64,000 bases of DNA, taken from Tabrizicola sp. TH137 (GTDB lineage Bacteria; Pseudomonadota; Alphaproteobacteria; Rhodobacterales; Rhodobacteraceae). A program made the position numbers and the translations under genes. The DNA lies in the NCBI RefSeq assembly GCF_002855575.1, contig NZ_PKRQ01000003.1, forward strand, positions 496,001 to 560,000, read 5' to 3'. How positions within the stretch are numbered: the stretch's first letter is position 1; each line of letters opens with the position of its first letter. This document shows positions 7,669 through 16,896 of this stretch, one piece after another. The notes under the pieces are model-generated. The model was given only the letters and a program-made list of their open reading frames with translations, had not been told where the DNA came from and searched no databases.

Positions 7669-9447
7669 TCACAGGGGCCAGATCACCGGGATCAGCGCCG
7701 AAGCCAGCAATCCCGTCAGGATGTTCAGCGGTATCCCCACCCGCATGAAGTCCGAAAACCGGTATCCGCCCGGCCCATAGACCATCATGTTGGTCTGATA
7801 CCCCACCGGCGTCGCAAAGGCCACCGAGGCCGAGAACATCACCGCCACCACCAAGGGCCGCGGATCCACCCCCAGCGACTGCGCCAGCTCGATCACGATG
7901 GGCGTATAGATCACCGCCACCGCATTGTTCGACAGGAACTCGGTCAGCGCGAGTCCCAGGAAATAGACGCAGAGCACCAGAAGAAAGGGTGACAGCCCGG
8001 CCAGCGACGGCGCCACCGCCTCCACCATCAGGGCCACCGCGCCCGACTGGTCCAGCCCCTCGCCCACCGCCAGCATGGCAAAGATCATCGCCAGCAGCCG
8101 CCCGTCCACGAAGGAAAAGGCCTCCTCCGCATCCACGCAGCGCGTGATCAGGATCACCGCCACCGCCAGCAGCGCCAGCGGCAGGATCGGCGCCACATCC
8201 AGCGCCGACAAAAGCACGATCCCTGCCAGCGCCGCCACCGCGATGGGCGCCTTCGCCCGCCGGAAGGGCTTGATCGACGGGCGGCTGATATCCACCAGGT
8301 CCATATCCGCCGCCAGCCGCTGGATATCCTCCACCGCGCCTTCCAGCAGCAGCGTATCCCCCACCCGCACGATCAGGTCATCCAACTGCCGCCCGATATT
8401 CTGGTTCCGCCGATGCGCCGCCAGCACATAGACGCCATAGCGCCGCCGCAGCCGCAGCTCGCCCAGACGCCGCCCCTCCATCCGGCAGCCGGGGGAAATC
8501 AGCACCTCCACCGTCTCCGTCCGGGTGGAGGAAAGCTTGTCCACCAGATGCAGGTCCTTGCGCCCCTGCAATCCCAGCAGTTCCGTCATCTCCGTCCGCA
8601 GCACCACCCGGTCCCCGGCCTCCAGCTTCACGGGCTGAAGGTCGCGCCGCAGCGACGCATCCCCCCGCAGCACGTCGATCAGACGCACCCCGTCGCGCTT
8701 GAACAGGTCGATCTCCAGCACCGCCTGCCCGATCAGCGGGCTGTCCTCCGGAATGGCGACCTCGGTGAAATACTTCATCTTGCGCCGGTCGCTCAGCAGC
8801 ACGCCCATGCTCTGCCGCACCGGCAACAGCTTCTCCGCCGTCATCGCCAGGAAAAGCCCCCCCGCCACCGCCAGCGCGATGCCCAGCGGCGCGATCTCGA
8901 AGATCGAGAAATGCTCCAGCCCGTTCTCCGCCGCAACCCCATCCACCAGAAGGTTGGTCGATGTCCCGATCAGCGTGATCATACCCCCCAGCACCGTCAT
9001 GTAGGACAGAGGGATCAGCAGCTTTGACGGCGCCGTCCGCATCTTCACCGCAAGCTGCATCACCACGGGGATCATCACCGCCACCAGAGGCGTGTTGTTC
9101 ATGAAGGCCGAGGCAGCGGCGATCATCCCGAACAGCACCACGATGGTCGTCTTGGGCCGCCCGCCCACATGCCGCTCGGCCATTCGCACGACGCTTTCCA
9201 CCGCGCCTGTCCGGACCAGCCCGCCCATCACCAGAAACATCATCAGAATGGTCCAGGGTGCCGGGTTCGACAGAACCGCCGTCGCATCCCGCACCGGCAG
9301 GATGCCAAGGATCAGCATCATCGCCGCCCCGCCCAGCGCCGTCACCTCGACGGGATAGGTCTCGCGCACGAACAGCACGAACATCCCCGCAAGGATTCCG
9401 ATGGCAACCCAGGGCTGCCATGCCGCCGCCAATTCCCAACCGAACAT
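7669..9447 (-). CDS. SLC13/DASS-type permease with two internal RCK_C domains
   Basis: 592 residues. N- and C-terminal membrane halves carry the ion-transporter signatures NNTPLVAVMIPV with GTSTNLLVDG in the first half and SNNAVAVIYTPIVIE with TPVGYQTNMMVYGPGGY in the second; these SNT-like motifs bind sodium and substrate in the divalent-anion/sodium symporter family. Between them (about residues 205-380) are two cytosolic TrkA-C (RCK_C) modules, EIDLFKRDGVRLIDVLRG and LRRRYGVYVLAAHRRNQ. Such fusions transport sulfate, dicarboxylates or other anions; the substrate is not readable. The start is the ATG at 9447 (MFGWELAAAW); the open frame continues upstream over the next gene but without homology. 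Confidence 0.88.
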   Translation of the reverse strand: MFGWELAAAWQPWVAIGILAGMFVLFVRETYPVEVTALGGAAMMLILGILPVRDATAVLSNPAPWTILMMFLVMGGLVRTGAVESVVRMAERHVGGRPKTTIVVLFGMIAAASAFMNNTPLVAVMIPVVMQLAVKMRTAPSKLLIPLSYMTVLGGMITLIGTSTNLLVDGVAAENGLEHFSIFEIAPLGIALAVAGGLFLAMTAEKLLPVRQSMGVLLSDRRKMKYFTEVAIPEDSPLIGQAVLEIDLFKRDGVRLIDVLRGDASLRRDLQPVKLEAGDRVVLRTEMTELLGLQGRKDLHLVDKLSSTRTETVEVLISPGCRMEGRRLGELRLRRRYGVYVLAAHRRNQNIGRQLDDLIVRVGDTLLLEGAVEDIQRLAADMDLVDISRPSIKPFRRAKAPIAVAALAGIVLLSALDVAPILPLALLAVAVILITRCVDAEEAFSFVDGRLLAMIFAMLAVGEGLDQSGAVALMVEAVAPSLAGLSPFLLVLCVYFLGLALTEFLSNNAVAVIYTPIVIELAQSLGVDPRPLVVAVMFSASVAFATPVGYQTNMMVYGPGGYRFSDFMRVGIPLNILTGLLASALIPVIWPL

Positions 9448-9488
9448 CCCGCCCCCGTCACAACCCTTCGCAGGCGCCGAAGGACGGG

Positions 9489-10403
9489 TCAGTCTCCCCG
9501 ATCCGCCCGCGCCCGCGGGCTGACCAATGCCACACCGGAGAGAAGCAAAACAAGCGAAAGCCAGAGAGAAGGAGGAAATCTTTCTCCCAGCAGCACCATC
9601 GCCCAGAAAATTCCTGCTCCCGTCACGATATAGGAACATTGTGACGCAAACACCGCCCCCGCCCGGAAGGCCAGCCACACATAGGCCGCATAGATCACCG
9701 CATGCAGCGCCGAAGACCCGGCCAAAGCCAGCTCCGCCCGCCCGAAATCGGCAAAGGGATCGAACATCTGCCCCGTCACCAAGGCCACCGGCAGACAGGC
9801 CAGCAGCCCCGTGACCGAAGCCCCGAACATCGCCTGCACCGGGTCCATGCCGGCCGTGCCATAGCGCGCGACATACAGCCCCTCCAGCGCATAGCAGAGC
9901 GGCCCCACCATCGCGACCGGCAGGAAGGCCACCATCGCCGCCTCCGGCAGCACCGCCCCCGGCGCGGCCAGCATCCCCACCGCCGCCAGCCCCAGACAGA
10001 GGCCCAGAAGGCGCAGCCAGGCAAAGCGCTCCATCCCCATCAGTACGGCGATGGGAAAAGCGATCATCGGCACGGCCGAAATGATCATCGACATCACCCC
10101 CGATGGCAGCCGCGCCACCGACAGATAGAAGGTCGCATTGGGGATCAGCGTCCCCAGCGCCGCCACGATCACATAAAAGCGCAGCGCGGGCGCCGTGAAG
10201 ACCAGCCCCTTCCCCCGCGGCAGGCACAGGGCCCCCAGCACCACCACACAGACCACCAGCTGCCAGAAGATCAACCCGAACGGCCCCTGCCCGTCCTCCG
10301 TCGCCATCTTGCCCAGCGGCTGGGTCATGCCCCAGCCAAGCCCCAGGCACAGCAGCACCGCCACATGGAACCAGCGCCGGTCGGTCACGGCCAGCGCGGT
10401 CAC
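9489..10403 (-). CDS. EamA/DMT-family transporter
   Basis: 304 residues, about ten membrane helices in two EamA repeats, starting with GTG at 10403 that overlaps the stop of the upstream YmdB-type gene (GTGA), so the two are translationally coupled. Features include GLGWGMTQPLGKMA in helix 1 and TLIPNATFYLSVARLPSGVMS in the first repeat, typical of exporters in this superfamily. Unrelated in detail to the DMT protein at 2117. Substrate unknown. Confidence 0.85.
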   Translation of the reverse strand: MTALAVTDRRWFHVAVLLCLGLGWGMTQPLGKMATEDGQGPFGLIFWQLVVCVVVLGALCLPRGKGLVFTAPALRFYVIVAALGTLIPNATFYLSVARLPSGVMSMIISAVPMIAFPIAVLMGMERFAWLRLLGLCLGLAAVGMLAAPGAVLPEAAMVAFLPVAMVGPLCYALEGLYVARYGTAGMDPVQAMFGASVTGLLACLPVALVTGQMFDPFADFGRAELALAGSSALHAVIYAAYVWLAFRAGAVFASQCSYIVTGAGIFWAMVLLGERFPPSLWLSLVLLLSGVALVSPRARADRGD

Positions 10404-11212
10404 GGCGCGCTCTCCGCCAGCCGCCCGCCCACCCGCACCGGCTGCACCCGCAGCGCCTTGCCCGTCCGGTCATCGGTTTCCACAAAGACGCCCGACAGCG
10501 TGGCCTCCCCCTCCGCCGGTTCGAACCGCCCCTTCGCCATGCCGGTGACGAAACGGCGCAGCGGCTCCATCTTCTCCATCCCGATCACGCTGTCATAATC
10601 GCCGCACATGCCCGCATCCGTCAGATAGGCCGTGCCGCCCTTCAGGATCATCGCATCCGCCGTCGGCACATGGGTATGCGTCCCCACCACCAGCGAGGCC
10701 TGACCGTCGCACCAATGCCCCATGCCCATCTTCTCGCTCGTCGCCTCGGCATGGACATCCACCACCGCCGCCTGCACCGCAGCACCCAGGGCATGGGTCT
10801 TAAGCACGCCCTCGATGGCCGAAAACGGGTCATCGAAAGGCCGCTTCATGAAGACCTGACCCAGCACCTGCGCCACCAGAACCTTGCGCCCCTGCGTCGC
10901 GGTGAACACCCGGAACCCCTTCCCCGGCGCAACCTTCGAAAAGTTCAGCGGCCGGATGATCCGCGGCTCCGTCTCGATAAAGCTCAACATGTCCTTCTGG
11001 TCAAAGGCATGATCGCCCAGCGTGATGCAATCCGCCCCCGCCGCAAGGATCAGCTTGGCATGATCCGGCGTCAGCCCCGCCCCGCTCGATGCATTCTCCC
11101 CGTTCACCACCACGAAATCGAGCGCCCAGTCCGCCCGCAAGCCCGGCAGCCGCGCGGTGATCGCCGCACGCCCCGTCCGCCCCATCACATCGCCAAGGAA
11201 AAGGATCCGCAT
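10400..11212 (-). CDS. YmdB/TIGR00282-family metallophosphoesterase
   Basis: 270 residues. The N-terminus MRILFLGDVMGRTGR supplies the first metal-binding Asp, VVNGENASSGAG the Glu-Asn pair, DVHAEATSEK and GTHTHVPTAD the C-terminal histidines. These define the YmdB family, a 2',3'-cyclic nucleotide phosphodiesterase group. The third metal motif reads LGDHAFDQKD where many relatives have GNH; the asparagine is replaced by aspartate. First gene of a small minus-strand unit with the downstream EamA transporter (4-base overlap). ATG at 11212. Confidence 0.85.
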   Translation of the reverse strand: MRILFLGDVMGRTGRAAITARLPGLRADWALDFVVVNGENASSGAGLTPDHAKLILAAGADCITLGDHAFDQKDMLSFIETEPRIIRPLNFSKVAPGKGFRVFTATQGRKVLVAQVLGQVFMKRPFDDPFSAIEGVLKTHALGAAVQAAVVDVHAEATSEKMGMGHWCDGQASLVVGTHTHVPTADAMILKGGTAYLTDAGMCGDYDSVIGMEKMEPLRRFVTGMAKGRFEPAEGEATLSGVFVETDDRTGKALRVQPVRVGGRLAESAP

Positions 11213-11604
11213 CCCTCCGCCCTACGCCGCGCCACCGGAAACGGCAATCCCGTTCCCGACCCCGCGCCGTCGCAAATCCGGCCCGGGCGCGAAACCCGTG
11301 TCCCAGGGGGCCGGACCTGCCACTTCATCTTGGCCCAAATACTCACCTTCCCCGGTCGCGGCGACACGCCCCCGCCCGACCTTCGCCGTAGGGCGGGGTT
11401 CACCCCGCCCCTGCTCTTGTGCACCACCGCACCCTTAACCCCCTTTCCCCACCCCACCCTCCCCAGATTTGTATGTACACTTTGCTGCACAGAAAGCGGC
11501 ACAACTTCCGGCACAGCCGTTTTCGGCCAACCCCCCGAAAACACGAAAACCTTTCGCTCCCCCGCCCCCTTCCCCCGCCCCGGCCCGCAGCCTACCATTC
11601 CCCC
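11213..11604. other. Divergent intergenic region (392 bases) upstream of the helicase gene
   Basis: No gene is supported here. The region separates the minus-strand YmdB-type gene from the plus-strand helicase gene. It holds one perfect palindrome (11391-11410, listed separately), a less GC-rich patch near 11470-11500 (TTTGTATGTACACTTTGC) that may contain promoter elements for the helicase operon, and otherwise C-rich sequence. No confident -35/-10 pair could be assigned. Confidence 0.5.
11391..11410. repeat. REP-like palindrome (copy 2)
   Basis: GGGCGGGGT at 11391-11399 and ACCCCGCCC at 11402-11410 form a perfect 9-base inverted repeat with a two-base loop, preceded by GTA. Layout matches the element at 7253-7276 (GTAGG-purine-rich arm, short loop, complementary arm). 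Confidence 0.55.
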
Positions 11605-13998
11605 ATGCACCTGCCCCCTCCCCTCACCGACTGGTTCGCCGCCAAGGGCTGGACCCTCCACCCCCACCAGCAGGCCATGCTGGACCGCGCCGCCAACCCC
11701 GCCACCCTCCTCATCGCCCCCACCGGCGGCGGCAAGACGCTGGCAGGCTTCCTGCCCACCCTCGCCGAACTGGGCCAAACACCCCGGAACGGCCTCCACA
11801 CCCTCTACATCTCGCCGCTCAAGGCCCTCACCGCCGACATCCGCCGCAACCTGCGCACCCCCGTCGAAGGCGCCGCCCTCCCCATCCGGATCGAAGACCG
11901 CACCGGTGACACCTCCTATACCCAGCGCCGCCGCCAGCGCGCCGACCCGCCGCATATTCTGCTCACCACGCCGGAATCCCTCGCCCTCCTCCTCTCCTAC
12001 GAAGACGCCCCCCGCATTTTCCAATCCCTCCAACGGGTTGTGATCGACGAACTCCATGCGCTCGCCGAATCCAAGCGCGGCGACCAGCTCATGCTGCTCC
12101 TCTCCCGCCTCGAAAGCCTCTCCCCCGGCCTCCGCCGCGTCGGCCTCTCCGCCACAGTCGAAGACCCGCCCGCGCTGGCCCGCTTCCTCGCCCCCACCGG
12201 CTGCGACATCCTGCAAGCCGACCCCGGCCCCGACCCCGATATCGCCATGCTGGAAACCGAAGCCCCCCCACCCTGGAGCGGGGGCGGCGGCCGCTATGCC
12301 ATGCGCGCGATCCTCGATGAAGTCCGCCGCCACCGCACCACCCTCATCTTCCACAACACCCGCGCGCAGGCAGAGCTTTTCTTTCACGATCTCTGGCTAC
12401 AGAACGACGATGGCCTTCCCATCGGCATCCATCACGGCTCTCTCGCCCGCGAACAGCGCGAAAGGGTGGAGGCCGCGATGGCCGCGGGCCAGCTTCGCGC
12501 CGTGGTCTGCACCGGCTCGCTCGACCTCGGCATCGACTGGGGCGATGTCGATCTCGTCATCCAGGTCGGCGCGCCGAAGAACGTCAAACGCCTCGTGCAA
12601 AGGATCGGCCGCGCCAACCACCGCTACAACGCGCCCTCCAAGGCCCTCATTCTGCCCGCCAACCGCTTCGAGGTGGTGGAATGCCGCGCCGCGCTCGACG
12701 CCGTCCGCGATCACACGCTGGACGGCGAACCGCGCGGCCCCGGCCCCCGCGACGTGCTCTGCCAGCACATCCTGATGACCGCGGCCTCCGGGCCGTTCGA
12801 CGCTAACGAATTGTTCACAGAGGTTACCAGGGCAGGCCCCTACGCGACCCTCACCCGCCCCCAGTTCGACGCCTGCCTCGACTTCTGCGCCACCGGCGGC
12901 TATGCCCTCCGCGCCTATGACAAGTGGCAGAGATTACAGGAAAAAAACGGCCTCTGGCAGCTCCGCGATCCGCGCAGCGCGGCGCTCATCCGCCAGAATC
13001 TCGGCACCATCATCGACACCGAAACCCTTAAGGTCCGCCTGAAGAACCGCTTCGGCGGCACGCCCTTGGGAGAGGTCGAGGAAGGCTTCGCCTCCACCCT
13101 CACCCCCGGCGATACCTTCCTCATCGGCGGCGAAATCGTCCGCTACGAAGGCCTGCGCGAAATGACCGTCGAAGTCACCCGCCAACCCGGCCGCGACCCG
13201 AAAGTCGCCACTTTCAACGGCACCAAATTCGCCACCTCCACCCTGCTCACCCAGCGGATACTCGAACTCTTCCAACAGGATGCATGGCCCGCTTTGCCCG
13301 CCCACACCGCCCAATGGCTCGCCCTGCAACGCGAGGTCAGCCGTCTGCCAAGCCCTGACCGCCTGCTTGTCGAAAGCTTCCCCCATGACGGGCGCGAACA
13401 TCTCTGCGTCTATGGCTTCGCAGGCCGCAACGCGATGCAGACCCTCGCCCTTCTGGTGACAAAACGGATGGAGGAACAGGGGCTTGCCCCCCTCGGCTTC
13501 GTCGCCACCGATTACGCCACGCTGATCTGGGGCCTCGATCCCGTCACCGATGCCGCCCCCCTCTTCGACCTCGCCGCGCTGCGCGAAGGGCTGGAAACCT
13601 GGCTTTCCGGCAATGCCGTGATGAAGCGCACCTTCCGCGCCACCGCCATCATCGCGGGCCTCATCGAACGCTCCAACCAGGGCCGCCGCAAGACAGGCCG
13701 TCAGGCCACCTTCTCTTCCGACATCCTCTACGACACGCTCCGGAAATACGACCCCGACCACCTGCTCCTTCAGGTGACACGGGAAGAGGCCGAACGCGGC
13801 CTCGTCGATTTCTCCCGCATCGAAGACATGCTCGCCCGGGTGGAGGGGCGCATCGACCTCATCCGCCTGCCCCGCGTCACCCCCCTTGCGGCCCCCCTCT
13901 TCCTCGAACCCGGCCGCATCCCCGTCCACGGAACCGGCCGCGAGAGGATGGTGGAAGAGGCCGCCCGCCGCCTGATGGAAGAGGCCGGCCTCGCCTGA
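11605..13998 (+). CDS. Lhr-like DEXH-box helicase (ligase-associated DNA damage response type)
   Basis: 797 residues from the ATG at 11605. Superfamily 2 motifs are complete: motif I APTGGGKT, motif Ia ISPLKALTADI, motif II DELH, motif III LSATV, motif IV FHNTRAQAE, motif V VVCTGSLDLGIDWGDVD and motif VI QRIGRANHR. The C-terminal region matches the Lhr core winged-helix and Lhr-CTD part (GLIERSNQGRRKTGRQATFSS). Length of about 800 fits the short Lhr group that is encoded with a metallophosphoesterase, as here: the pdeM-type gene starts 42 bases downstream. Expected role is ATP-driven 3'-to-5' unwinding in DNA repair. The open frame extends 62 codons upstream without family similarity. Confidence 0.9.
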   Translation: MHLPPPLTDWFAAKGWTLHPHQQAMLDRAANPATLLIAPTGGGKTLAGFLPTLAELGQTPRNGLHTLYISPLKALTADIRRNLRTPVEGAALPIRIEDRTGDTSYTQRRRQRADPPHILLTTPESLALLLSYEDAPRIFQSLQRVVIDELHALAESKRGDQLMLLLSRLESLSPGLRRVGLSATVEDPPALARFLAPTGCDILQADPGPDPDIAMLETEAPPPWSGGGGRYAMRAILDEVRRHRTTLIFHNTRAQAELFFHDLWLQNDDGLPIGIHHGSLAREQRERVEAAMAAGQLRAVVCTGSLDLGIDWGDVDLVIQVGAPKNVKRLVQRIGRANHRYNAPSKALILPANRFEVVECRAALDAVRDHTLDGEPRGPGPRDVLCQHILMTAASGPFDANELFTEVTRAGPYATLTRPQFDACLDFCATGGYALRAYDKWQRLQEKNGLWQLRDPRSAALIRQNLGTIIDTETLKVRLKNRFGGTPLGEVEEGFASTLTPGDTFLIGGEIVRYEGLREMTVEVTRQPGRDPKVATFNGTKFATSTLLTQRILELFQQDAWPALPAHTAQWLALQREVSRLPSPDRLLVESFPHDGREHLCVYGFAGRNAMQTLALLVTKRMEEQGLAPLGFVATDYATLIWGLDPVTDAAPLFDLAALREGLETWLSGNAVMKRTFRATAIIAGLIERSNQGRRKTGRQATFSSDILYDTLRKYDPDHLLLQVTREEAERGLVDFSRIEDMLARVEGRIDLIRLPRVTPLAAPLFLEPGRIPVHGTGRERMVEEAARRLMEEAGLA

Positions 13999-14039
13999 CC
14001 CGCTTGCAACCCCTTGCGCCACAGGGCAAACCTCGCCCC

Positions 14040-14690
14040 ATGCACCACGCCTTCACCCTGTCCGGCGCAACGCTCCACGCCCTGCCCTCCGGCGCGCTCT
14101 ACTGGCCCGCGCAGCGGCTGCTCTGCGTCTCCGACCTGCACCTCGGCAAATCCGAACGCCTCGCCCGGCGCGGCGGCGCCCTGCTGCCGCCCTATGAAAC
14201 AAGGGAAACCCTGCATCGGCTGGAGGCCGAGGTGGACCGCACCGCCCCCGCCACAGTCATCTGCCTCGGTGACAGTTTCGACGACCTCGCCGCCGTCCGG
14301 GGGCTGGAGGAAGAAGCCCGCCTCCGCCTTGCCCGCCTGATGGCCGGGCGAGACTGGACCTGGATCGAAGGCAACCATGATGCAGGCCCGGTGGAAATCG
14401 GCGGCACCCACCGCGCGCAGGTGACACTTGGCCCGCTGACCTTCCGCCACATCGCGGACCGTTCGGAAAAGCACGAAGTGTCAGGCCATTACCACCCGAA
14501 ACTCCGCCTCAAGGGCGCGGCCCGCCCCTGCTTCCTGCTGGATTCGAAACGGCTGATCCTGCCCGCCTTCGGCCTCTATACGGGCGGTCTTTCCGTGGAT
14601 GATCCGGCGCTGACTGCGCTTCTCGATCCGCCCGCGCTGGCCATCCTCACCGGTGCCCGCGCCCTGCCCGTGCCGCTCCCGCTCAGATAA
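14040..14690 (+). CDS. pdeM: Ligase-associated DNA damage response phosphoesterase PdeM
   Basis: 216 residues from ATG at 14040 (MHHAFTLSGATLHALPSGALYW). Calcineurin-like metallophosphoesterase motifs appear in order: SDLHLGKSERLARRG, LGDSFDD, EGNHD and SGHYHPKL. The N-terminal strand and the LHLGKSERLARRGGALLPPYET block are specific to the small phosphoesterase encoded beside Lhr-type helicases, a manganese-dependent DNA endonuclease or phosphodiesterase. It is in an apparent operon with the helicase. Its last 8 bases overlap the end of the convergent LytTR gene. Confidence 0.9.
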   Translation: MHHAFTLSGATLHALPSGALYWPAQRLLCVSDLHLGKSERLARRGGALLPPYETRETLHRLEAEVDRTAPATVICLGDSFDDLAAVRGLEEEARLRLARLMAGRDWTWIEGNHDAGPVEIGGTHRAQVTLGPLTFRHIADRSEKHEVSGHYHPKLRLKGAARPCFLLDSKRLILPAFGLYTGGLSVDDPALTALLDPPALAILTGARALPVPLPLR

Positions 14691-15465
14691 GCCCGCGCTC
14701 CACCAGACGCTCGCGATGGTTCCGGCTCACCGGCACAGGCGGCCCTTCGGCCATCACCAGCATCAGCCGCCCCTCGCCCCGCTCCAGCCCCATCACGCGA
14801 TCCCAGGCCACCCAATGCGACCGATGGACCTGCGCCCCCTCGACCGGGCCCACCTCTGCCATCGCATCGCCGAATCGCATCAGCAGGGTCCCTCGCCCCG
14901 CCAGGGTCTGCACATCCACGTAATGATCCCGCACCGAAAGCGAAACCAGCGCCCCCCGCAAGGCAGGCTCCAGCCGCAGCACGATCCGCGGCAGGACCAC
15001 CGCCTCCTCGGGGACCGACGGCACCACCGGCGGCAGGGGCGACACCGCGCCGCGCCCGAAATCATGATGGGCGGCAATGGCCAGGCTGACAACGAACACC
15101 ATCGCCGCGATCTCGGGCAATCCGGCATTCAGATAGGGCCCGTCCACCACCGGCAGGACGTCCAGCAGGTTCATCGCATTCACCGGAAAGGCCACACCGC
15201 AGGCCACCAGCACCGCGGTCAGCAGTCCGCCGCGATGGAAATCCCGCAGGTCCAGCACGCTGTGCACAAAGGCCCGCGCCCCCGTGGCGATCACGGCAAA
15301 CAGCCCGATCCACAGCCCCCACAGAACCAGCCGGTGATCGAAAGAGCAGTTCTCGTAACTGCCCATCGGCCCCGTGATGGCGGCAATAAGGGTCGCAAAG
15401 CCCCACATCGCGCCTGTCCGCCTGTTCAGCAGATCGCGCTTCCATTCCGACAAGAATGCGGACAT
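14683..15465 (-). CDS. Membrane-anchored LytTR DNA-binding regulator
   Basis: 260 residues. About four membrane segments occupy residues 20-130 (for example LVLWGLWIGLFAVIATGARAF is one of them in part), and residues 155-255 form a LytTR domain: ALVSLSVRDHYVDVQTLAG, LLMRFGDAMAEVG, AQVHRSHWVA and VPVSRNHRERL. The HR-S-WVA and VSR pattern is the DNA-contacting face of LytTR proteins. Tethering a LytTR domain to the membrane is a recurring design in alphaproteobacteria; the signal and targets are unknown and no kinase gene is adjacent. Confidence 0.85.
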   Translation of the reverse strand: MSAFLSEWKRDLLNRRTGAMWGFATLIAAITGPMGSYENCSFDHRLVLWGLWIGLFAVIATGARAFVHSVLDLRDFHRGGLLTAVLVACGVAFPVNAMNLLDVLPVVDGPYLNAGLPEIAAMVFVVSLAIAAHHDFGRGAVSPLPPVVPSVPEEAVVLPRIVLRLEPALRGALVSLSVRDHYVDVQTLAGRGTLLMRFGDAMAEVGPVEGAQVHRSHWVAWDRVMGLERGEGRLMLVMAEGPPVPVSRNHRERLVERGLI

Positions 15466-15587
15466 GTCCCCACAGCCCTCAACTTCCAGAAAACGCTAAC
15501 AGCGCCGCAGGCTTGGGGCAATCTCCTCCATGCGCCACAGGGCGGGGATTCTTTCGCGATCGGCGGAAAGCCTCGCATCCCTTGGGA

Positions 15588-16478
15588 TCAGGCCGTCAGG
15601 CCCTCCGGCTCCGGCAGGCCATTCGCGCGGCAGCAGGCGGTCAGCGTATTGGCCAGCAGGCAGGCAATCGTCATCGGCCCCACCCCGCCCGGCACCGGCG
15701 TGATCGCACCCGCCACTGCGGCGGCGCTGTCGTAATGCACATCCCCCACCAGCTTGGCCTTGCCGTCGCGCTCGATCCGGTTGATCCCCACATCGATCAC
15801 CGTCGCGCCCGGCTTCACCATCTCGCCGGTAATCATCTCGGGCCGCCCCACGGCCGCAACAAGGATATCCGCCCGCTTGCAGACCTCGGCCAGATCCTTG
15901 GTCCGGCTATGCGCAATCGTCACCGTGCAGCTATCGCCCAGCAGAAGCTGCGCCATCGGCTTGCCCACGATATTCGACCGCCCCACCACCACCGCATTCA
16001 ATCCCGCCAGCTTCCCATGATGATCCCGCAGCATCATCAGACAGCCCAGCGGCGTGCAGGGCACCATCGACTTCTGCCCCGTCCCCAGCAACCCGACATT
16101 CGAGATATGGAACCCGTCCACATCCTTGGCCGGGTCGATCCGGTTGATGACCAGTTCGGAATTCAGATGCCCCGGCAGCGGCAATTGCACAAGGATGCCA
16201 TGCACCGCCGGATCGGCATTCAGTTTGTCGATCAGCGCCAGCAGCTCCGCCTCGCCCGTCTCTGCCGAAAGGCGATGCTCGAAACTCGCCATCCCCACTT
16301 CGATGGTGGAGGCATGCTTGTTGCGCACATAGACCTGGCTCGCCGGGTCCTCGCCCACAAGAACCACGGCCAGCCCCGGCACGATTCCCTGCTCTTCCTT
16401 CAGCCGCGCTACATGCGCCGCCACCCGCGCCCGCACATCCGCCGCAAAGGCCTTGCCGTCGATCACCTTGGCACCCAT
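15588..16478 (-). CDS. folD: Bifunctional methylene-THF dehydrogenase/methenyl-THF cyclohydrolase FolD
   Basis: 296 residues. The catalytic Tyr50-x3-Lys54 (YVRNK), the cyclohydrolase segment [13 protein letters not shown], the dinucleotide-binding [17 protein letters not shown] and the C-terminal [10 protein letters not shown] are all present. FolD interconverts 5,10-methylene-, methenyl- and 10-formyl-tetrahydrofolate with NADP. Two ATGs lie at 16487 and 16478; GGAAGG directly precedes the first and is well spaced from the second, so 16478 (MGAKVIDGK) is chosen. It sits in a same-strand group with a chorismate mutase and fhs, so one-carbon units can be made from formate by Fhs then FolD. Confidence 0.95.
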   Translation of the reverse strand: MGAKVIDGKAFAADVRARVAAHVARLKEEQGIVPGLAVVLVGEDPASQVYVRNKHASTIEVGMASFEHRLSAETGEAELLALIDKLNADPAVHGILVQLPLPGHLNSELVINRIDPAKDVDGFHISNVGLLGTGQKSMVPCTPLGCLMMLRDHHGKLAGLNAVVVGRSNIVGKPMAQLLLGDSCTVTIAHSRTKDLAEVCKRADILVAAVGRPEMITGEMVKPGATVIDVGINRIERDGKAKLVGDVHYDSAAAVAGAITPVPGGVGPMTIACLLANTLTACCRANGLPEPEGLTA

Positions 16479-16527
16479 CGCGCCCATCCCTTCCGTCTGT
16501 CCTGCGCGGATGGGGCGGGCCGCGACC

Positions 16528-16824
16528 TCACCCTTTCCGCAGATGGTCTTCCTCGCGCTCGATCGACCAGTCGATCAGCTTGCGCCAGAGTTTTTCAAGC
16601 TTGTCGGGCGGCAACCCATGGGCCGCCGCATGACGCCGCACATTGGCCACGACCTGCTCCACCCGATCCTCGATCCGCGCGGGCAAGCCGATCTCTTCCT
16701 TGATCGCCGCCGCCCGGTCGATATAGGCGGTCCGCTCGGCGAACAGCGCCACCAGCGCCTCGTCCAGCCTGTCGATCTCGGCCCGTATATCGGCCATCGT
16801 GGTGCAGTCTTCCGGCCTCTTCAT
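16528..16824 (-). CDS. Chorismate mutase, AroQ type
   Basis: 98 residues from the ATG at 16824 ([18 protein letters not shown]). All-helical AroQ fold: [27 protein letters not shown] in one helix, then a Lys in AAIKEE and Arg in [10 protein letters not shown], the positions that hold the chorismate carboxylates and ether oxygen in this class. It converts chorismate to prephenate on the way to phenylalanine and tyrosine; a PchB-like isochorismate-pyruvate lyase is the main alternative because of similar size. Encoded between fhs and folD on the same strand. Confidence 0.88.
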   Translation of the reverse strand: MKRPEDCTTMADIRAEIDRLDEALVALFAERTAYIDRAAAIKEEIGLPARIEDRVEQVVANVRRHAAAHGLPPDKLEKLWRKLIDWSIEREEDHLRKG

Positions 16825-16896
16825 GCCATCCCGTCCCCTCTCAGGTTGCCCCCCATGTAAGGGGGCCAACCCGAAAGGGCAACGCGACAGATCAGA

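Noticed and set aside
7669-10485. A 938-residue minus-strand frame
   Set aside because: Only the last 592 residues are a real permease; the earlier part lies over another gene's coding strand and has the Arg/Gly-rich composition of a shadow.
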